A DNA stretch of 64,000 nucleotides, taken from positions 1 through 64,000 of the forward strand of contig CAZVYY010000013.1 of NCBI GenBank assembly GCA_964630775.1, given 5' to 3'. Under the pieces are notes generated by a model. It did no database searches, had not been told where the DNA came from, and was given only the letters and a program-made list of their open reading frames with translations. The stretch is from Anaeroglomus sp964630775 (GTDB lineage Bacteria; Planctomycetota; Phycisphaerae; Sedimentisphaerales; Anaerohalosphaeraceae). Every line of letters begins with the position of its first letter. The first letter of the stretch is position 1. Of this stretch, positions 1 to 8,233 are shown in pieces. A program made the position numbers and the translations under genes.

Positions 1-66
1 GTAGCTCAACGGTAGAGCACGGCTTTCGTAAAGCCGGGGTTGTGGGTTCAAATCCCATCTTCGGCT
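1..66 (+). tRNA. tRNA-Thr (CGT), 5' end cut by window edge
   Basis: A cloverleaf can be folded: D-stem GCTC/GAGC, anticodon stem CGGCT/AGCCG around a loop TTCGTAA with anticodon CGT, T-arm GTGGG-TTCAAAT-CCCAT, and a 3' acceptor strand CTTCGGC. The first base of the window is tRNA position 7, so six acceptor bases lie outside. CCA is not encoded: TTGA follows the acceptor strand. CGT reads the ACG threonine codon. Confidence 0.93.
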
Positions 67-139
67 TTGATAAAAGTTCGTAGTTTTGAGTTCGTAGTTC
101 ATAGTAATTCCGATATCATTCATTTTTTGAAGTACATTT

Positions 140-973
140 GTGCCGCCAATTTCCCAAAACAAATTAAACCTTCTTCGACAGAAACTGTCCGGCCTGAACC
201 GTGTTTTAGTCGCATTTTCGGGTGGTGTTGATAGCAGTTTTCTGCTGAAAGTTGCCGTGGACACGCTGGGGGCTTCCAATGTACTGGCCTGTATCGGGAT
301 CAGCGGTTCACTATCCGGCCATCAGTTGGCTCAGGCACGCCAGATTGCTCAACTGGTTGGATGCCGGCTGGAGGAAATCCCGGTTGACGAAATGGATAAC
401 GACGCTTACCGGGCCAATAAGGCAGACCGGTGTTTTCATTGCAAAAGCCGCTTATACAAATTATTTACAGAAAAAGCCCGGCAGGAACGATTTGATTATG
501 TCCTGTGCGGGGCCAATTTTGATGACAAAGACGATTATCGCCCCGGGCACCATGCGGCGGAAGTGTTTGGGGTACTCAGCCCCCTGATGGATATGGAGAT
601 AACCAAGACAGAAATTCGGGAATACAGCCGCCAACTGGGCCTGCCGACAGCGGATTTGCCTGCCTCACCGTGCCTGGCCAGCCGGGTGGCCTACGGGACG
701 GAAATTACGCCGGAAAAATTGGCCCAGGTGGAAAAGGCCGAGGAGGTCCTGCGAAGACTGGGCTTTGTGGAATTTCGGGTTCGCCATCACGGGGTAATCG
801 CCCGGATAGAAGTCCGGCCGGTCGATTTCGATAAAATCACGAGCGAATCGGTTCGCAGGCAGATTGTAGAAAAATTGAAGGCCATCGGATTCGGCTATGT
901 CACCCTCGATTTGCAGGGTTTCCGCAGCGGCTCGTTGAATGAAGGGCTGTCAACAGAGCAGAAAATGCACTAA
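140..973 (+). CDS. larE: LarE-type ATP-dependent sacrificial sulfur transferase
   Basis: 277 residues, the usual LarE length. Residues about 20-35 hold the PP-loop SGGVDSS, which binds ATP and adenylates the carboxylated nicotinate substrate. Near residue 177 the segment ASPCLASR contains the cysteine whose sulfur is sacrificed in Lactobacillus LarE. The family builds the nickel-pincer nucleotide cofactor of lactate racemase and related enzymes. No larA, larB or larC is visible nearby, so the role here rests on family membership; single-Cys LarE homologues outside lar operons may serve other sulfur transfers. The chosen start is GTG with no clear Shine-Dalgarno; the PP-loop lies early, so little could be missing. 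It lies just downstream of the tRNA and converges on the next gene with a 6-base gap. Confidence 0.85.
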   Translation: MPPISQNKLNLLRQKLSGLNRVLVAFSGGVDSSFLLKVAVDTLGASNVLACIGISGSLSGHQLAQARQIAQLVGCRLEEIPVDEMDNDAYRANKADRCFHCKSRLYKLFTEKARQERFDYVLCGANFDDKDDYRPGHHAAEVFGVLSPLMDMEITKTEIREYSRQLGLPTADLPASPCLASRVAYGTEITPEKLAQVEKAEEVLRRLGFVEFRVRHHGVIARIEVRPVDFDKITSESVRRQIVEKLKAIGFGYVTLDLQGFRSGSLNEGLSTEQKMH

Positions 974-979
974 TGCGTA

Positions 980-1642
980 TTACTCCTCTTGGTCTTTTGG
1001 CCGGCGGCAAAAGATAACTGTGCAGGTGTAATAAAAAATAATAGCGACTGCAAGAGGGACAATCATTCCCATCAAGACATTTTTATCATCGCCCTGCTGC
1101 ATTGTTTTTTTCTCATATTCAAACCATGCGGCGCCAATACTGCCCCATAGGAAAAATGCCAGCCATGTGAAATAAGTACGCCAGGCGGAAGTCCTTTTCG
1201 ACCAGTCTTCATTCATTTGAATATTCAGTAAAAGGCTCAGTTTGTATTTAGTCAGATAAAAGCCGACTCCTGCCGCACATAATGATAAAAATTGGCCTAA
1301 CAACTCAAGGCGATGCACATGCTGTTTATCAAGGGAATCGAATAGATCATTCAAGAGCACGCCGGATATAATAAACACGAGAATCGCAACAATCCAGGCC
1401 AAATGATTTATGGCGGCGACAGACGGGCCGGTCCACATCAAATAGGCATCGCGAAGGCTGAAATAACTAAAAACAAAAAAAGGTACTGCAAAAATCAGCA
1501 GGAACAAGGATTTGCTGGACACACTGCCAAACAGGGATGTACCAGCCATCCAGAACGAAATCGCCCCCAGACCCAGCAGGACAAAAGCAATCCCCCGGGA
1601 AATGACTGTCACCCGAAAGCTTTCCGTCAACGGCATTGTCAT
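980..1642 (-). CDS. Six-span integral membrane protein of unknown function
   Basis: 220 residues. About six hydrophobic segments can be seen (roughly residues 15-38, 44-62, 78-98, 113-132, 156-175 and 188-212), separated by short charged loops; the C-terminus is short and charged. A clear AAGGAG lies just upstream of the ATG. No catalytic or transport motif was recognised and no family is assigned. It is transcribed in the same direction as the hexokinase gene upstream (52-base gap), so the two may share a transcript, but nothing links them functionally. Confidence 0.6.
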   Translation of the reverse strand: MTMPLTESFRVTVISRGIAFVLLGLGAISFWMAGTSLFGSVSSKSLFLLIFAVPFFVFSYFSLRDAYLMWTGPSVAAINHLAWIVAILVFIISGVLLNDLFDSLDKQHVHRLELLGQFLSLCAAGVGFYLTKYKLSLLLNIQMNEDWSKRTSAWRTYFTWLAFFLWGSIGAAWFEYEKKTMQQGDDKNVLMGMIVPLAVAIIFYYTCTVIFCRRPKDQEE

Positions 1643-1694
1643 ACGGTTCTCCTTCCCAAAAATGTCTATGCCATATTAATTACTGAGTCTTCGC

Positions 1695-3002
1695 TCAGTT
1701 GGTCAATCCTGCGATCGCCGCACCAACCAGGGTTGCATTATCGACACAGATGATGTCGGTAAAGATGCCTTTTTTGTTTTCCAGATATTGTTTCAGGTAG
1801 AACTCCACACGGGACTTGAGGGTCTTCATGTGGTAGAAGGTCGTCCCCTCGGCAACGATGCAGATGGGTTTGGACGGATCGGTGCCCTGGCCGCTCTTGA
1901 CGGCCATGGATGAAAGATTGATCGCCGTGAATTTTGCCGCACGCTCGGTCGTGCGATCGGCCAGCAGGTACATCGTCAGCGTGTCCGTCTCGCCGCCCTG
2001 CCGGCAGATTTCGGCCAGTGTGCTGCCGCCATAGGGATACAACATGAACTCATTCATATCTTTGGTCGAAAGGTCGTTGATAGCGGTCAACTGGGCGGCG
2101 GTTGGTTTGCTGAACAGGCCATCCTTGCAGGCCTTGCGGATAATATCCCGAAACAGCGGCCCAAGATAGGCGCCGGAGATCATCTTTTCGAACGGATTGA
2201 CACCGGGATTGGCGGTGGATTTGTCAAAGGCGACATCGAGCTTGCCGCGATGACCGCGGGCAAAGCCGCCGGATTCGGTATTGATAATCTGAGTCTTGGC
2301 TGGATCCAGGTCTTTATTTTTGGTAATATTGCTGTTTTTCTCGACATAGCAGGTGTTGGTGCCGGTACCGAGGATGAAGCCGATATAGCCGCTGTACACC
2401 TTATTTTTATAGCCCATTCCAGCCAACAGCGTAACGACGGTGTCATTGAGCAGAACGATGTGCTTGTTGCCCCCCATGCCCAGAGAATCCAGTGCCTGAT
2501 TGAGGTTTTCGCCGACGAGCTGGCCTTTGACTTCCTCGGCACGGACTTCCTTGGAAAAGCGAATCAGCCGGCCATCCTTGTTGGGGTACATCTGGACGGC
2601 GTAGGAAAAGCAGAAACCGATATTGCTGGAGACCTGAATGACATCGCGGAAATACCCGGCCATCGTCCTGAAAAATTCGGTTTTGCCCATTTCACGATCC
2701 ACCGCGGGCATCTTGAACAGTTTAAGATTTTCAATGATGGGCATTTTCTGATGGTCGAAATAGACGGTGGCAACGCGAAAATTGGTCCCGCCGGCGTCGG
2801 CGACGATGACTTTCTTATTGGTGGGGACCTCGCCTTCAGCGCTGATGTAGGTGGGGATCATTTCAAGACTGCTTTTCTTGCCGGCCAGACCCCGCTGCAT
2901 CTCCTCCAGAAACAGCTTGACATTGGCATCCATATCCACATCCCGATAGTCCATTCCGTAATTGCTCAGAAAACGGACAACGTTTTGTTTGATTTTCTTC
3001 AT
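1695..3002 (-). CDS. Hexokinase of the eukaryotic (hexokinase_1/2) type
   Basis: 435 residues. ATP-dependent phosphorylation of glucose and other hexoses. Visible landmarks in order: phosphate-1 loop ADAGGTNFRV (about residues 68-77), GFCFSYA (substrate loop), LLNDTVVTLL containing the catalytic Asp, and the phosphate-2 motif FILGTGTNTCYV. This is the eukaryote-like hexokinase family rather than bacterial ROK or Glk; bacterial members are known from Bacteroides and some PVC genomes. The start has AAGGAG at good spacing. It precedes the membrane protein and follows galE in the same direction, which suggests a sugar-utilisation group. Confidence 0.88.
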   Translation of the reverse strand: MKKIKQNVVRFLSNYGMDYRDVDMDANVKLFLEEMQRGLAGKKSSLEMIPTYISAEGEVPTNKKVIVADAGGTNFRVATVYFDHQKMPIIENLKLFKMPAVDREMGKTEFFRTMAGYFRDVIQVSSNIGFCFSYAVQMYPNKDGRLIRFSKEVRAEEVKGQLVGENLNQALDSLGMGGNKHIVLLNDTVVTLLAGMGYKNKVYSGYIGFILGTGTNTCYVEKNSNITKNKDLDPAKTQIINTESGGFARGHRGKLDVAFDKSTANPGVNPFEKMISGAYLGPLFRDIIRKACKDGLFSKPTAAQLTAINDLSTKDMNEFMLYPYGGSTLAEICRQGGETDTLTMYLLADRTTERAAKFTAINLSSMAVKSGQGTDPSKPICIVAEGTTFYHMKTLKSRVEFYLKQYLENKKGIFTDIICVDNATLVGAAIAGLTN

Positions 3003-3044
3003 GGCAATTTCTCCTTATGTGGATGACGAATACTGCGATTCTGT

Positions 3045-4028
3045 TTAATCGTTATATCCGTTGGGATTTGCCGTATGGAACTTCCATGCCGACTCCACAA
3101 TCTTCTCCAGTTCCGGGTAATCGGTCTTCCAGCCCAGTACACTGCGTGCCTTGCTCGCATCAGCAGTCAGCACCGGGGGATCACCAGGACGGCGTCCGGC
3201 CTCGATCACCTTGAACTCTTTACCGGAGACCTTGCGGACACAGTCAATCACCTGACGAACAGTATAACCTTTGCCGTTGCCGAGGTTATACACCTGCTCG
3301 GTTTCTGAATCAAGCCGAGCCATCGCCAGCAGGTGGGCCCTGGCGAGGTCTTCAACGTGAATATAATCGCGGACACACGTGCCGTCCGGAGTCGGGTAAT
3401 CGCTGCCAAAGATTTTAATATTGTCGCGTTTGCCCATGGCGGCCTGAATAATCAGGGGAATCAGATGCGATTCGGGCTTATGGTCTTCACCGCGAGTGGC
3501 ATTGAATCCGGCCCCGCAGGCGTTGAAATACCTCAAGACGGCATATCGCAGCCGACCGGTTTGACTCTGAAAATGACACATCCGCTCCACCGCCCACTTG
3601 GTTTCACCATACGGATTGATAGGACATTTGGTGGTGTCTTCAGTAATGGGTATCTGGTCGGGCATGCCATACACGGCCGCAGTGCTGCTGAAGACGAATT
3701 TCTGCACTCCTGCTGCCTCCATCGCGGCCAGAAGCGTGCGGGTTTTGCTGACGTTATTTTCATAATAGCGCAGGGGCTGGTCAACCGATTCACCGACTTC
3801 AATGAAGGCGGCAAAGTGCATGACCGCTTCGATTTTGTGTTTCTTGAGGACCTCGACGGTGAAATCGAAATCGCCGAAATCGCCCTGGACGAATTCCGCT
3901 TTCTGAACCGCGGCTCTGTGGCCTTTGCTGAGGTTGTCGAAAACGACCGGGCTGTGCCCCTGACGACTCAGCAGTTCGGTCATGTTGCTGCCAATATATC
4001 CGGCACCGCCGCAAACGAGGACTTTCAT
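3045..4028 (-). CDS. galE: UDP-glucose 4-epimerase
   Basis: 327 residues, normal for GalE. The N-terminal GGAGYIGSNMTELL is the NAD-binding GxxGxxG Rossmann motif; the catalytic pair is SSTAAVYG plus YGETKWAVE (YxxxK) near residue 146. The C-terminal half holds the UDP-sugar part (RRPGDPPVLTADASKA, which is typical). It interconverts UDP-glucose and UDP-galactose in the cytoplasm, for Leloir metabolism or polysaccharide precursors. The start codon overlaps the stop of the upstream lipoprotein gene by 4 bases (ATGA), so the two are translationally coupled. Confidence 0.93.
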   Translation of the reverse strand: MKVLVCGGAGYIGSNMTELLSRQGHSPVVFDNLSKGHRAAVQKAEFVQGDFGDFDFTVEVLKKHKIEAVMHFAAFIEVGESVDQPLRYYENNVSKTRTLLAAMEAAGVQKFVFSSTAAVYGMPDQIPITEDTTKCPINPYGETKWAVERMCHFQSQTGRLRYAVLRYFNACGAGFNATRGEDHKPESHLIPLIIQAAMGKRDNIKIFGSDYPTPDGTCVRDYIHVEDLARAHLLAMARLDSETEQVYNLGNGKGYTVRQVIDCVRKVSGKEFKVIEAGRRPGDPPVLTADASKARSVLGWKTDYPELEKIVESAWKFHTANPNGYND

Positions 4029-4597
4029 GAATGGAGTTCCTTTTCGAGTGATTTCTGTATTTGATTAAGAATATAAGACTCAAGGGCTTCATCACGCCCC
4101 AAGTCTATCCATCGCATTTGTTCGAGTCGCTCCGGTTCCACTTCCAGCCGCTGCTTACTGCGGTCACTGGCGGTGTAAAGGGCAGGAGCATCACTATACC
4201 CCCTGAGAGACTCTTCCGGCAGCGACAAACGCTGAACGAGGGTAATGCATTCCACGCAGACACGATTTTGTTCGGTACGAAAGACCAGTTCCACAGAACG
4301 CTGGAGGCTTTGCAGGTTGGCCTCCGCCGAATTAAAGGCACCAGCATTATCCTTGCGCCAGAACTCAAAAAACTGCTTGGCCCGAAGCGGATGGGTACGA
4401 ATGATGCCATTGTCGATGTCGAATTTCTGGATTCGAAACTGCATGTCCAGCAGGGTCTTTTCGGAGACCTGCATCAGCTTATCCGTACTGACAGCATCAA
4501 AACAGACCGGCTGGGTGAGCTGCTTTTTCTGGCCTGCACAACCAGCCGCTAAAGCCAATATACCGACTATAATCGCCTGATAAAATCCATTTTTCAT
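4025..4597 (-). CDS. Putative lipoprotein upstream of galE
   Basis: 190 residues. The N-terminus is a lipoprotein signal: short basic start, hydrophobic stretch and a lipobox LAAGC with the modified cysteine at position 20, followed by QKK. The mature part is soluble and charged, with no recognised domain; a CVEC pair lies near the middle. The -10/-35 pair at 4628-4656 gives it its own promoter, and its stop overlaps the galE start, so it heads a lipoprotein-galE unit. Function unknown; membrane anchoring at the periplasmic face is inferred from the lipobox. Confidence 0.7.
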   Translation of the reverse strand: MKNGFYQAIIVGILALAAGCAGQKKQLTQPVCFDAVSTDKLMQVSEKTLLDMQFRIQKFDIDNGIIRTHPLRAKQFFEFWRKDNAGAFNSAEANLQSLQRSVELVFRTEQNRVCVECITLVQRLSLPEESLRGYSDAPALYTASDRSKQRLEVEPERLEQMRWIDLGRDEALESYILNQIQKSLEKELHS

Positions 4598-4627
4598 AGT
4601 TTTGTCCTATTCATCAAATTCAGGGTT

Positions 4628-4656
4628 ATTCTATCGGCTTTTGTTGCAACTCTCAA
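4628..4656 (-). promoter_or_regulatory. Sigma70-like promoter for lipoprotein-galE
   Basis: Read on the minus strand: TTGAGA (4651-4656), 17-base spacer, TAGAAT (4628-4633). The lipoprotein ATG follows about 30 bases downstream. Called by eye from consensus and spacing only. Confidence 0.6.
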
Positions 4657-4695
4657 GTGCCAAAACCCCCTTTTTTGCACAGTTCTGGATAACAA

Positions 4696-4724
4696 TTTAC
4701 ATTTCTTCGGTTCCGAATTAGAAT
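4696..4724 (+). promoter_or_regulatory. Sigma70-like promoter placed directly at the xer start codon
   Basis: TTTACA (4696-4701), 17-base spacer, TAGAAT (4719-4724). The expected transcription start is near 4731, only about two bases before the ATG at 4733, so the transcript would be essentially leaderless. It is back to back with the minus-strand promoter of the lipoprotein gene. Confidence 0.55.
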
Positions 4725-4732
4725 CCCTTTAT

Positions 4733-5671
4733 ATGCTGAACAACCAGATAATCACACTAAAAAAGAAGCTCGGAGCCTACGCGATTGGGGCTGATGTATC
4801 TCAATTTCTGGACTATTTGGCCCTGGAAGCGGGATTATCGCCCAATACCGTGCTGGCTTATGGACGGGACCTGCTGGAATTTTGCCAGTATTGCCAGGAT
4901 GCGAATTTAAAGGAAATAACGGTCCTGGAAGCCGTCCATATTTATAAACACCTGCAGATTATCAGCCGGGAAGGCAAGGTTGAGGCCTCGGTCAGCCGGG
5001 CTCTGGTAGCCATTAAGATGCTGCTGCGGTTTTGCCTTTCAACGGGCAAACTGAAGGAAGATTTTGTCAGTAGTCTTGAAGGCCCCAAGCTTTGGAAACG
5101 CTTGCCGAGTGTGGCCGGATACGAGCAGATATTTAAGCTGCTGGACACGCCGGATCCGCAGGAGCCATACTATCTGCGGGACAAAGCACTGCTGGAGGTG
5201 TTATACGCAACGGGAGCACGGGCTTCGGAGGTGGTGAATCTGAAGATTCGAGACGTTAATATCAAGGTCGGGTATGTCCGATGCTTTGGCAAAGGAAGCA
5301 AAGAAAGGATCGTGCCGCTGGGAACAGTGGCCGGTCGGGTCATTCAGCAATATCTGGACGAACTTCGCCCAACTTTGGAAAAACCCAAAAGTCCCGAAAA
5401 TCTTTTTCTGACTCGGACAGGGCGAGCGATGGATCGCATTGATTTGTGGCGAATCGTGAAACGGCACGCCCTGCGGGCGGGAATGCCCAAGACGATGACC
5501 GTACACACGCTGCGGCATTGCTTTGCCACGCATTTGCTGTCGGGCGGGGTCGATTTGCGTTCATTGCAGGAAATGCTTGGGCATGCCGATATCCGCACAA
5601 CTCAGATTTACACTCATGTGGACAACGACCGGCTTCGCAAGATACACAAAAAATTTCACCCCAGAGCGTAG
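4733..5671 (+). CDS. xerD: Tyrosine recombinase, XerC/XerD type
   Basis: 312 residues. An N-terminal SAM-like core-binding domain (residues about 20-105: FLDYLALEAGLSPNTVLAYGRDL) is followed by the catalytic domain. The tyrosine recombinase set is complete: Arg in ATGARASEVV, Lys in GKGSKER, HTLRH with HxxR, His in GHADIRTTQIYTHV and the nucleophile Tyr in the same motif. Members resolve chromosome dimers at dif with FtsK. No integron or phage features surround it, so a housekeeping Xer role is more likely than an element integrase; XerC versus XerD cannot be settled from sequence alone. No Shine-Dalgarno precedes the ATG, consistent with the leaderless arrangement. It converges on the NagD gene with a 2-base gap. 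Confidence 0.87.
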   Translation: MLNNQIITLKKKLGAYAIGADVSQFLDYLALEAGLSPNTVLAYGRDLLEFCQYCQDANLKEITVLEAVHIYKHLQIISREGKVEASVSRALVAIKMLLRFCLSTGKLKEDFVSSLEGPKLWKRLPSVAGYEQIFKLLDTPDPQEPYYLRDKALLEVLYATGARASEVVNLKIRDVNIKVGYVRCFGKGSKERIVPLGTVAGRVIQQYLDELRPTLEKPKSPENLFLTRTGRAMDRIDLWRIVKRHALRAGMPKTMTVHTLRHCFATHLLSGGVDLRSLQEMLGHADIRTTQIYTHVDNDRLRKIHKKFHPRA

Positions 5672-5673
5672 TT

Positions 5674-6462
5674 TTATCGCAATTCGGCGATTTGTCCCAC
5701 GTGGTCCAGAACGATGCTGGGGCGATAAGCATAGCGTTCTATATCTTCTTTTCGGGTAATTCCGCTGAGCACCAGGACGGTTTCAATTTCCGATTCGATG
5801 CCGGCAATAATGTCGGTGTCCATGCGGTCGCCCACAATGACGGTTTCTTCACGTCGGACGTTGAGCTTTTTAAGTGAATGTCGCATAATCAGCGGATTAG
5901 GCTTGCCGATGAAATAGGCCTGACGGCCGGTGGAAAGCTCGATGGGGGAAATCAACGCCCGGCAGGCGGGTACGATACCTTTTTCACCGGGGCCGGTAAC
6001 ATCGGGATTGGTGCCGATGAGCCGGGCTCCGCGGAGAACGCAGCGTATCGCGGTTTCAACTTTATCGTAAGTGTAATCGGTTGTTTCCCCGAAAACAACG
6101 TAATCGGGATTTTCGCTGTCGAATTGCATCCCTCCCTCCCGCAAGGCTTCCAACAGGCCGTTTTCGCCAATCGCATAGACTTTGGCACCCGGAGACTGAT
6201 TTTGCAGAAAACTGGCGGTGGCGATGGCGCTGGTCATAAAGTGGTCAGGCCCCACCGCAATACCCATGGCGGCCAGCCGGTCAGAAAGCTGCTGCGGGGT
6301 CCGCTCGGCACTGTTGGTCAGGAATAAAAAGGGCTTGTCGTTTTTCTTAAGCCAATTGACAAAAGGCTTGGCGCCGGGCAAGACTTTTCTGCCATGATAA
6401 ATCACGCCATCCATATCGCAGATAAAGGCACGTTTATTTCGTATTTCCTGAAGCATTGTCAT
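5674..6462 (-). CDS. HAD-IIA family phosphatase (NagD-like)
   Basis: 262 residues. Motif I DMDGVIYHG (residues 16-24) carries the two catalytic aspartates; motif II LFLTNSA, the C2-type cap in the middle, the lysine motif IGKPNPLIM and motif IV GDRMDTDI with acidic residues are all present, as in NagD. NagD-type enzymes hydrolyse small phosphate esters (nucleotides, sugar phosphates); the exact substrate is not predictable. Cytoplasmic. The first ATG has AAAGGAA upstream. It is divergent from hydG across a 376-base AT-rich spacer. Confidence 0.82.
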   Translation of the reverse strand: MTMLQEIRNKRAFICDMDGVIYHGRKVLPGAKPFVNWLKKNDKPFLFLTNSAERTPQQLSDRLAAMGIAVGPDHFMTSAIATASFLQNQSPGAKVYAIGENGLLEALREGGMQFDSENPDYVVFGETTDYTYDKVETAIRCVLRGARLIGTNPDVTGPGEKGIVPACRALISPIELSTGRQAYFIGKPNPLIMRHSLKKLNVRREETVIVGDRMDTDIIAGIESEIETVLVLSGITRKEDIERYAYRPSIVLDHVGQIAELR

Positions 6463-6665
6463 CGTATCAGATTCCTTTATTTTAGTGCTTGAGAATTATA
6501 CCGATAAGAGCGATGTTTTCATATCTTTTAGAATCTGAAATTTATGCATCCTATAGCAGACAGGATATAACTCATATTAGAAAAATAAATATTGTTCCTA
6601 TATTCACATTATATGGCTGTATATTGTTTTGTTGTTCCTTAGCATATTAATATGTGTGATATTTG

Positions 6666-6694
6666 TTGCATTTATTAGAACATCCTTTTATAAT
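6666..6694 (+). promoter_or_regulatory. Promoter of the hydG-aspA-hydF-hydE operon
   Basis: TTGCAT (6666-6671), 17-base spacer, perfect TATAAT (6689-6694). The predicted start near 6701 leaves a leader of about 138 bases before the hydG ATG, containing a hairpin with a U-rich tail. Confidence 0.65.
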
Positions 6695-6750
6695 ATGACG
6701 TAAAATATGAAAAGATGGTTGGATTTTCATCTGTTTTCGATGGATAATAA

Positions 6751-6808
6751 AAGAGCAGCAAGCAAATAGCTAATTTCTGATTTGCGACCTGCTCTTTATG
6801 TGTTTTTT
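6751..6808 (+). promoter_or_regulatory. Leader hairpin with U-tract before hydG (possible attenuator)
   Basis: AGAGCAG (6752-6758) pairs with CTGCTCT (6789-6795) and GCAAAT (6762-6767) with ATTTGC (6780-6785), with a 3x3 internal loop. A T6 run follows at 6803-6808. No plus-strand gene lies upstream that would need a terminator, so it belongs to the hydG leader. It could be an attenuator, a stability hairpin or a binding site. Confidence 0.5.
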
Positions 6809-6838
6809 GATTTTGTGTTATTTTGGAGATGATAAGAA

Positions 6839-8233
6839 ATGAGTGGACAATCGGATTTTATTCAGGACTCAGTGATTGAACAGACGCTGCGCCATGCGGT
6901 TCGCAAAGACCGGGCGGCAGTCGAGGATATTATATCTAAAGCCTTGGAAATGAAAGGGCTGGACTTGCCGGATATTGCGGTGCTTTCAACCATCAGCGAC
7001 CCGGAATTGCTGGCCAGGCTGTTTGACGCAGCCAAAAAGGTGAAAGAAACCATTTATGGACGACGGCTGGTGCTGTTTGCTCCTTTATATATTTCCAACC
7101 TGTGCAGTAACGAGTGTTTATATTGTGCGTTCAGGGCACGGAATAAAGCGATCAAACGAAGAGTGCTCACTCAGCCGGAAATTTACCACGAAGTCGAAGA
7201 ACTGGTTAAACAAGGTCATAAACGTGTCCTTCTGGTGGCCGGGGAAAGTTATCCGAAAGAAGGTTTTTCGTACGTTTTAAAGTCGATTGAGACGATTTAT
7301 TCGGTCAAAGTCGGCCCGGGTGAGGTACGCCGGGTCAATGTGAATGTGGCCCCGCTGACACTGGAAGAATTCAAACAGCTCAAAGCTGCAAAGATCGGAA
7401 CATATCAATTGTTCCAGGAGACTTATCATCGGCAGACCTACAAGAGTGTCCATCTGGGCGGGAAAAAAGCCGATTACGACTGGAGAGTATCTGCGATGGA
7501 TCGCGCGATGGAGGCAGGCATCGACGATGTGGGGATTGGCGTCTTGTTCGGCTTGTGCGACTGGCGATATGAACTGCTGGCCCTGATGCAGCATATTCAT
7601 CATCTGGAGGCCAAGTTTGGAGTCGGGCCACACACGATCAGTGTACCGCGGCTTGAGCCGGCAACGGGATCGGATATGGCCAGCCACCCGCCAAAACCGG
7701 TCGAAGATATCGAATTTCGAAAGATTGTCGCCATCTTGCGGCTGGCGGTTCCTTATACCGGGATTATCATGTCCACCCGTGAAAATCCGAATATGCGGCG
7801 TGAGACCTTTGCGCTGGGCGTATCTCAGATATCGGCTGGCTCCCGCACGAATCCCGGCGGCTATGTTGAAGGCAAGGATGTGCTGGATGAGGCTCAATTC
7901 TCACTGGGTGACCACCGGGGGCTGGATGAGGTCATTCGGGACATCACGGAATTAGGTTATGTTCCCTCATTCTGTACGGGATGCTATCGTTTGGGCCGGA
8001 CAGGACAGGACTTCATGGATATGGCCAAGCCGGGATTGATTAAAGAACACTGCGACCCGAATGCCCTTTCGACATTTTTGGAGTACCTGCAGGATTATGC
8101 CTCGGAAGCGACAAAGCAGGCCGGGTTTAAATTGATCGAAAAAACCTTAAACAGCATGGATGACGAACCCAGAACACGCAGCACGAAAATGCTTGAAGCG
8201 GTCCGGTCAGGCAAACGGGATGTCTATTGCTGA
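6839..8233 (+). CDS. hydG: [FeFe]-hydrogenase maturase HydG (tyrosine lyase)
   Basis: 464 residues. A radical SAM enzyme that cleaves tyrosine to give the CO and CN ligands of the H-cluster, delivered as an Fe(CO)2CN synthon. The radical SAM motif CSNECLYC (CxxxCxxC, near residue 93) binds the SAM cluster; the C-terminal CTGC...EHC fits the HydG-specific CX2CX22C motif that binds the auxiliary five-iron cluster (22 residues counted). This separates it from ThiH. GGAG sits about 10 bases before the ATG. First gene of the maturation operon; its 3' end overlaps aspA by 14 bases. Confidence 0.96.
   Translation: MSGQSDFIQDSVIEQTLRHAVRKDRAAVEDIISKALEMKGLDLPDIAVLSTISDPELLARLFDAAKKVKETIYGRRLVLFAPLYISNLCSNECLYCAFRARNKAIKRRVLTQPEIYHEVEELVKQGHKRVLLVAGESYPKEGFSYVLKSIETIYSVKVGPGEVRRVNVNVAPLTLEEFKQLKAAKIGTYQLFQETYHRQTYKSVHLGGKKADYDWRVSAMDRAMEAGIDDVGIGVLFGLCDWRYELLALMQHIHHLEAKFGVGPHTISVPRLEPATGSDMASHPPKPVEDIEFRKIVAILRLAVPYTGIIMSTRENPNMRRETFALGVSQISAGSRTNPGGYVEGKDVLDEAQFSLGDHRGLDEVIRDITELGYVPSFCTGCYRLGRTGQDFMDMAKPGLIKEHCDPNALSTFLEYLQDYASEATKQAGFKLIEKTLNSMDDEPRTRSTKMLEAVRSGKRDVYC

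Larger units (their letters stand above)
6463..6838 (+). other. 376-base AT-rich spacer between the NagD gene and hydG
   Basis: No gene is called in this stretch. It holds the hydG promoter (6666-6694) and the leader hairpin (6751-6808), listed separately, and a 20-codon frame from ATG 6707 to TAG 6767-6769 that ends inside the hairpin. No well-formed Rex operator (GTGAA-N4-TTCAC) was found, unlike the spacer in front of rex. The left 200 bases show only AT-rich sequence. Confidence 0.5.

Noticed and set aside
6640..6690. Possible Rex operator before hydG (TGTGTGATATTTGTTGCA)
   Set aside because: Half-sites do not form a GTGAA-N4-TTCAC inverted repeat; only the site before rex is convincing.
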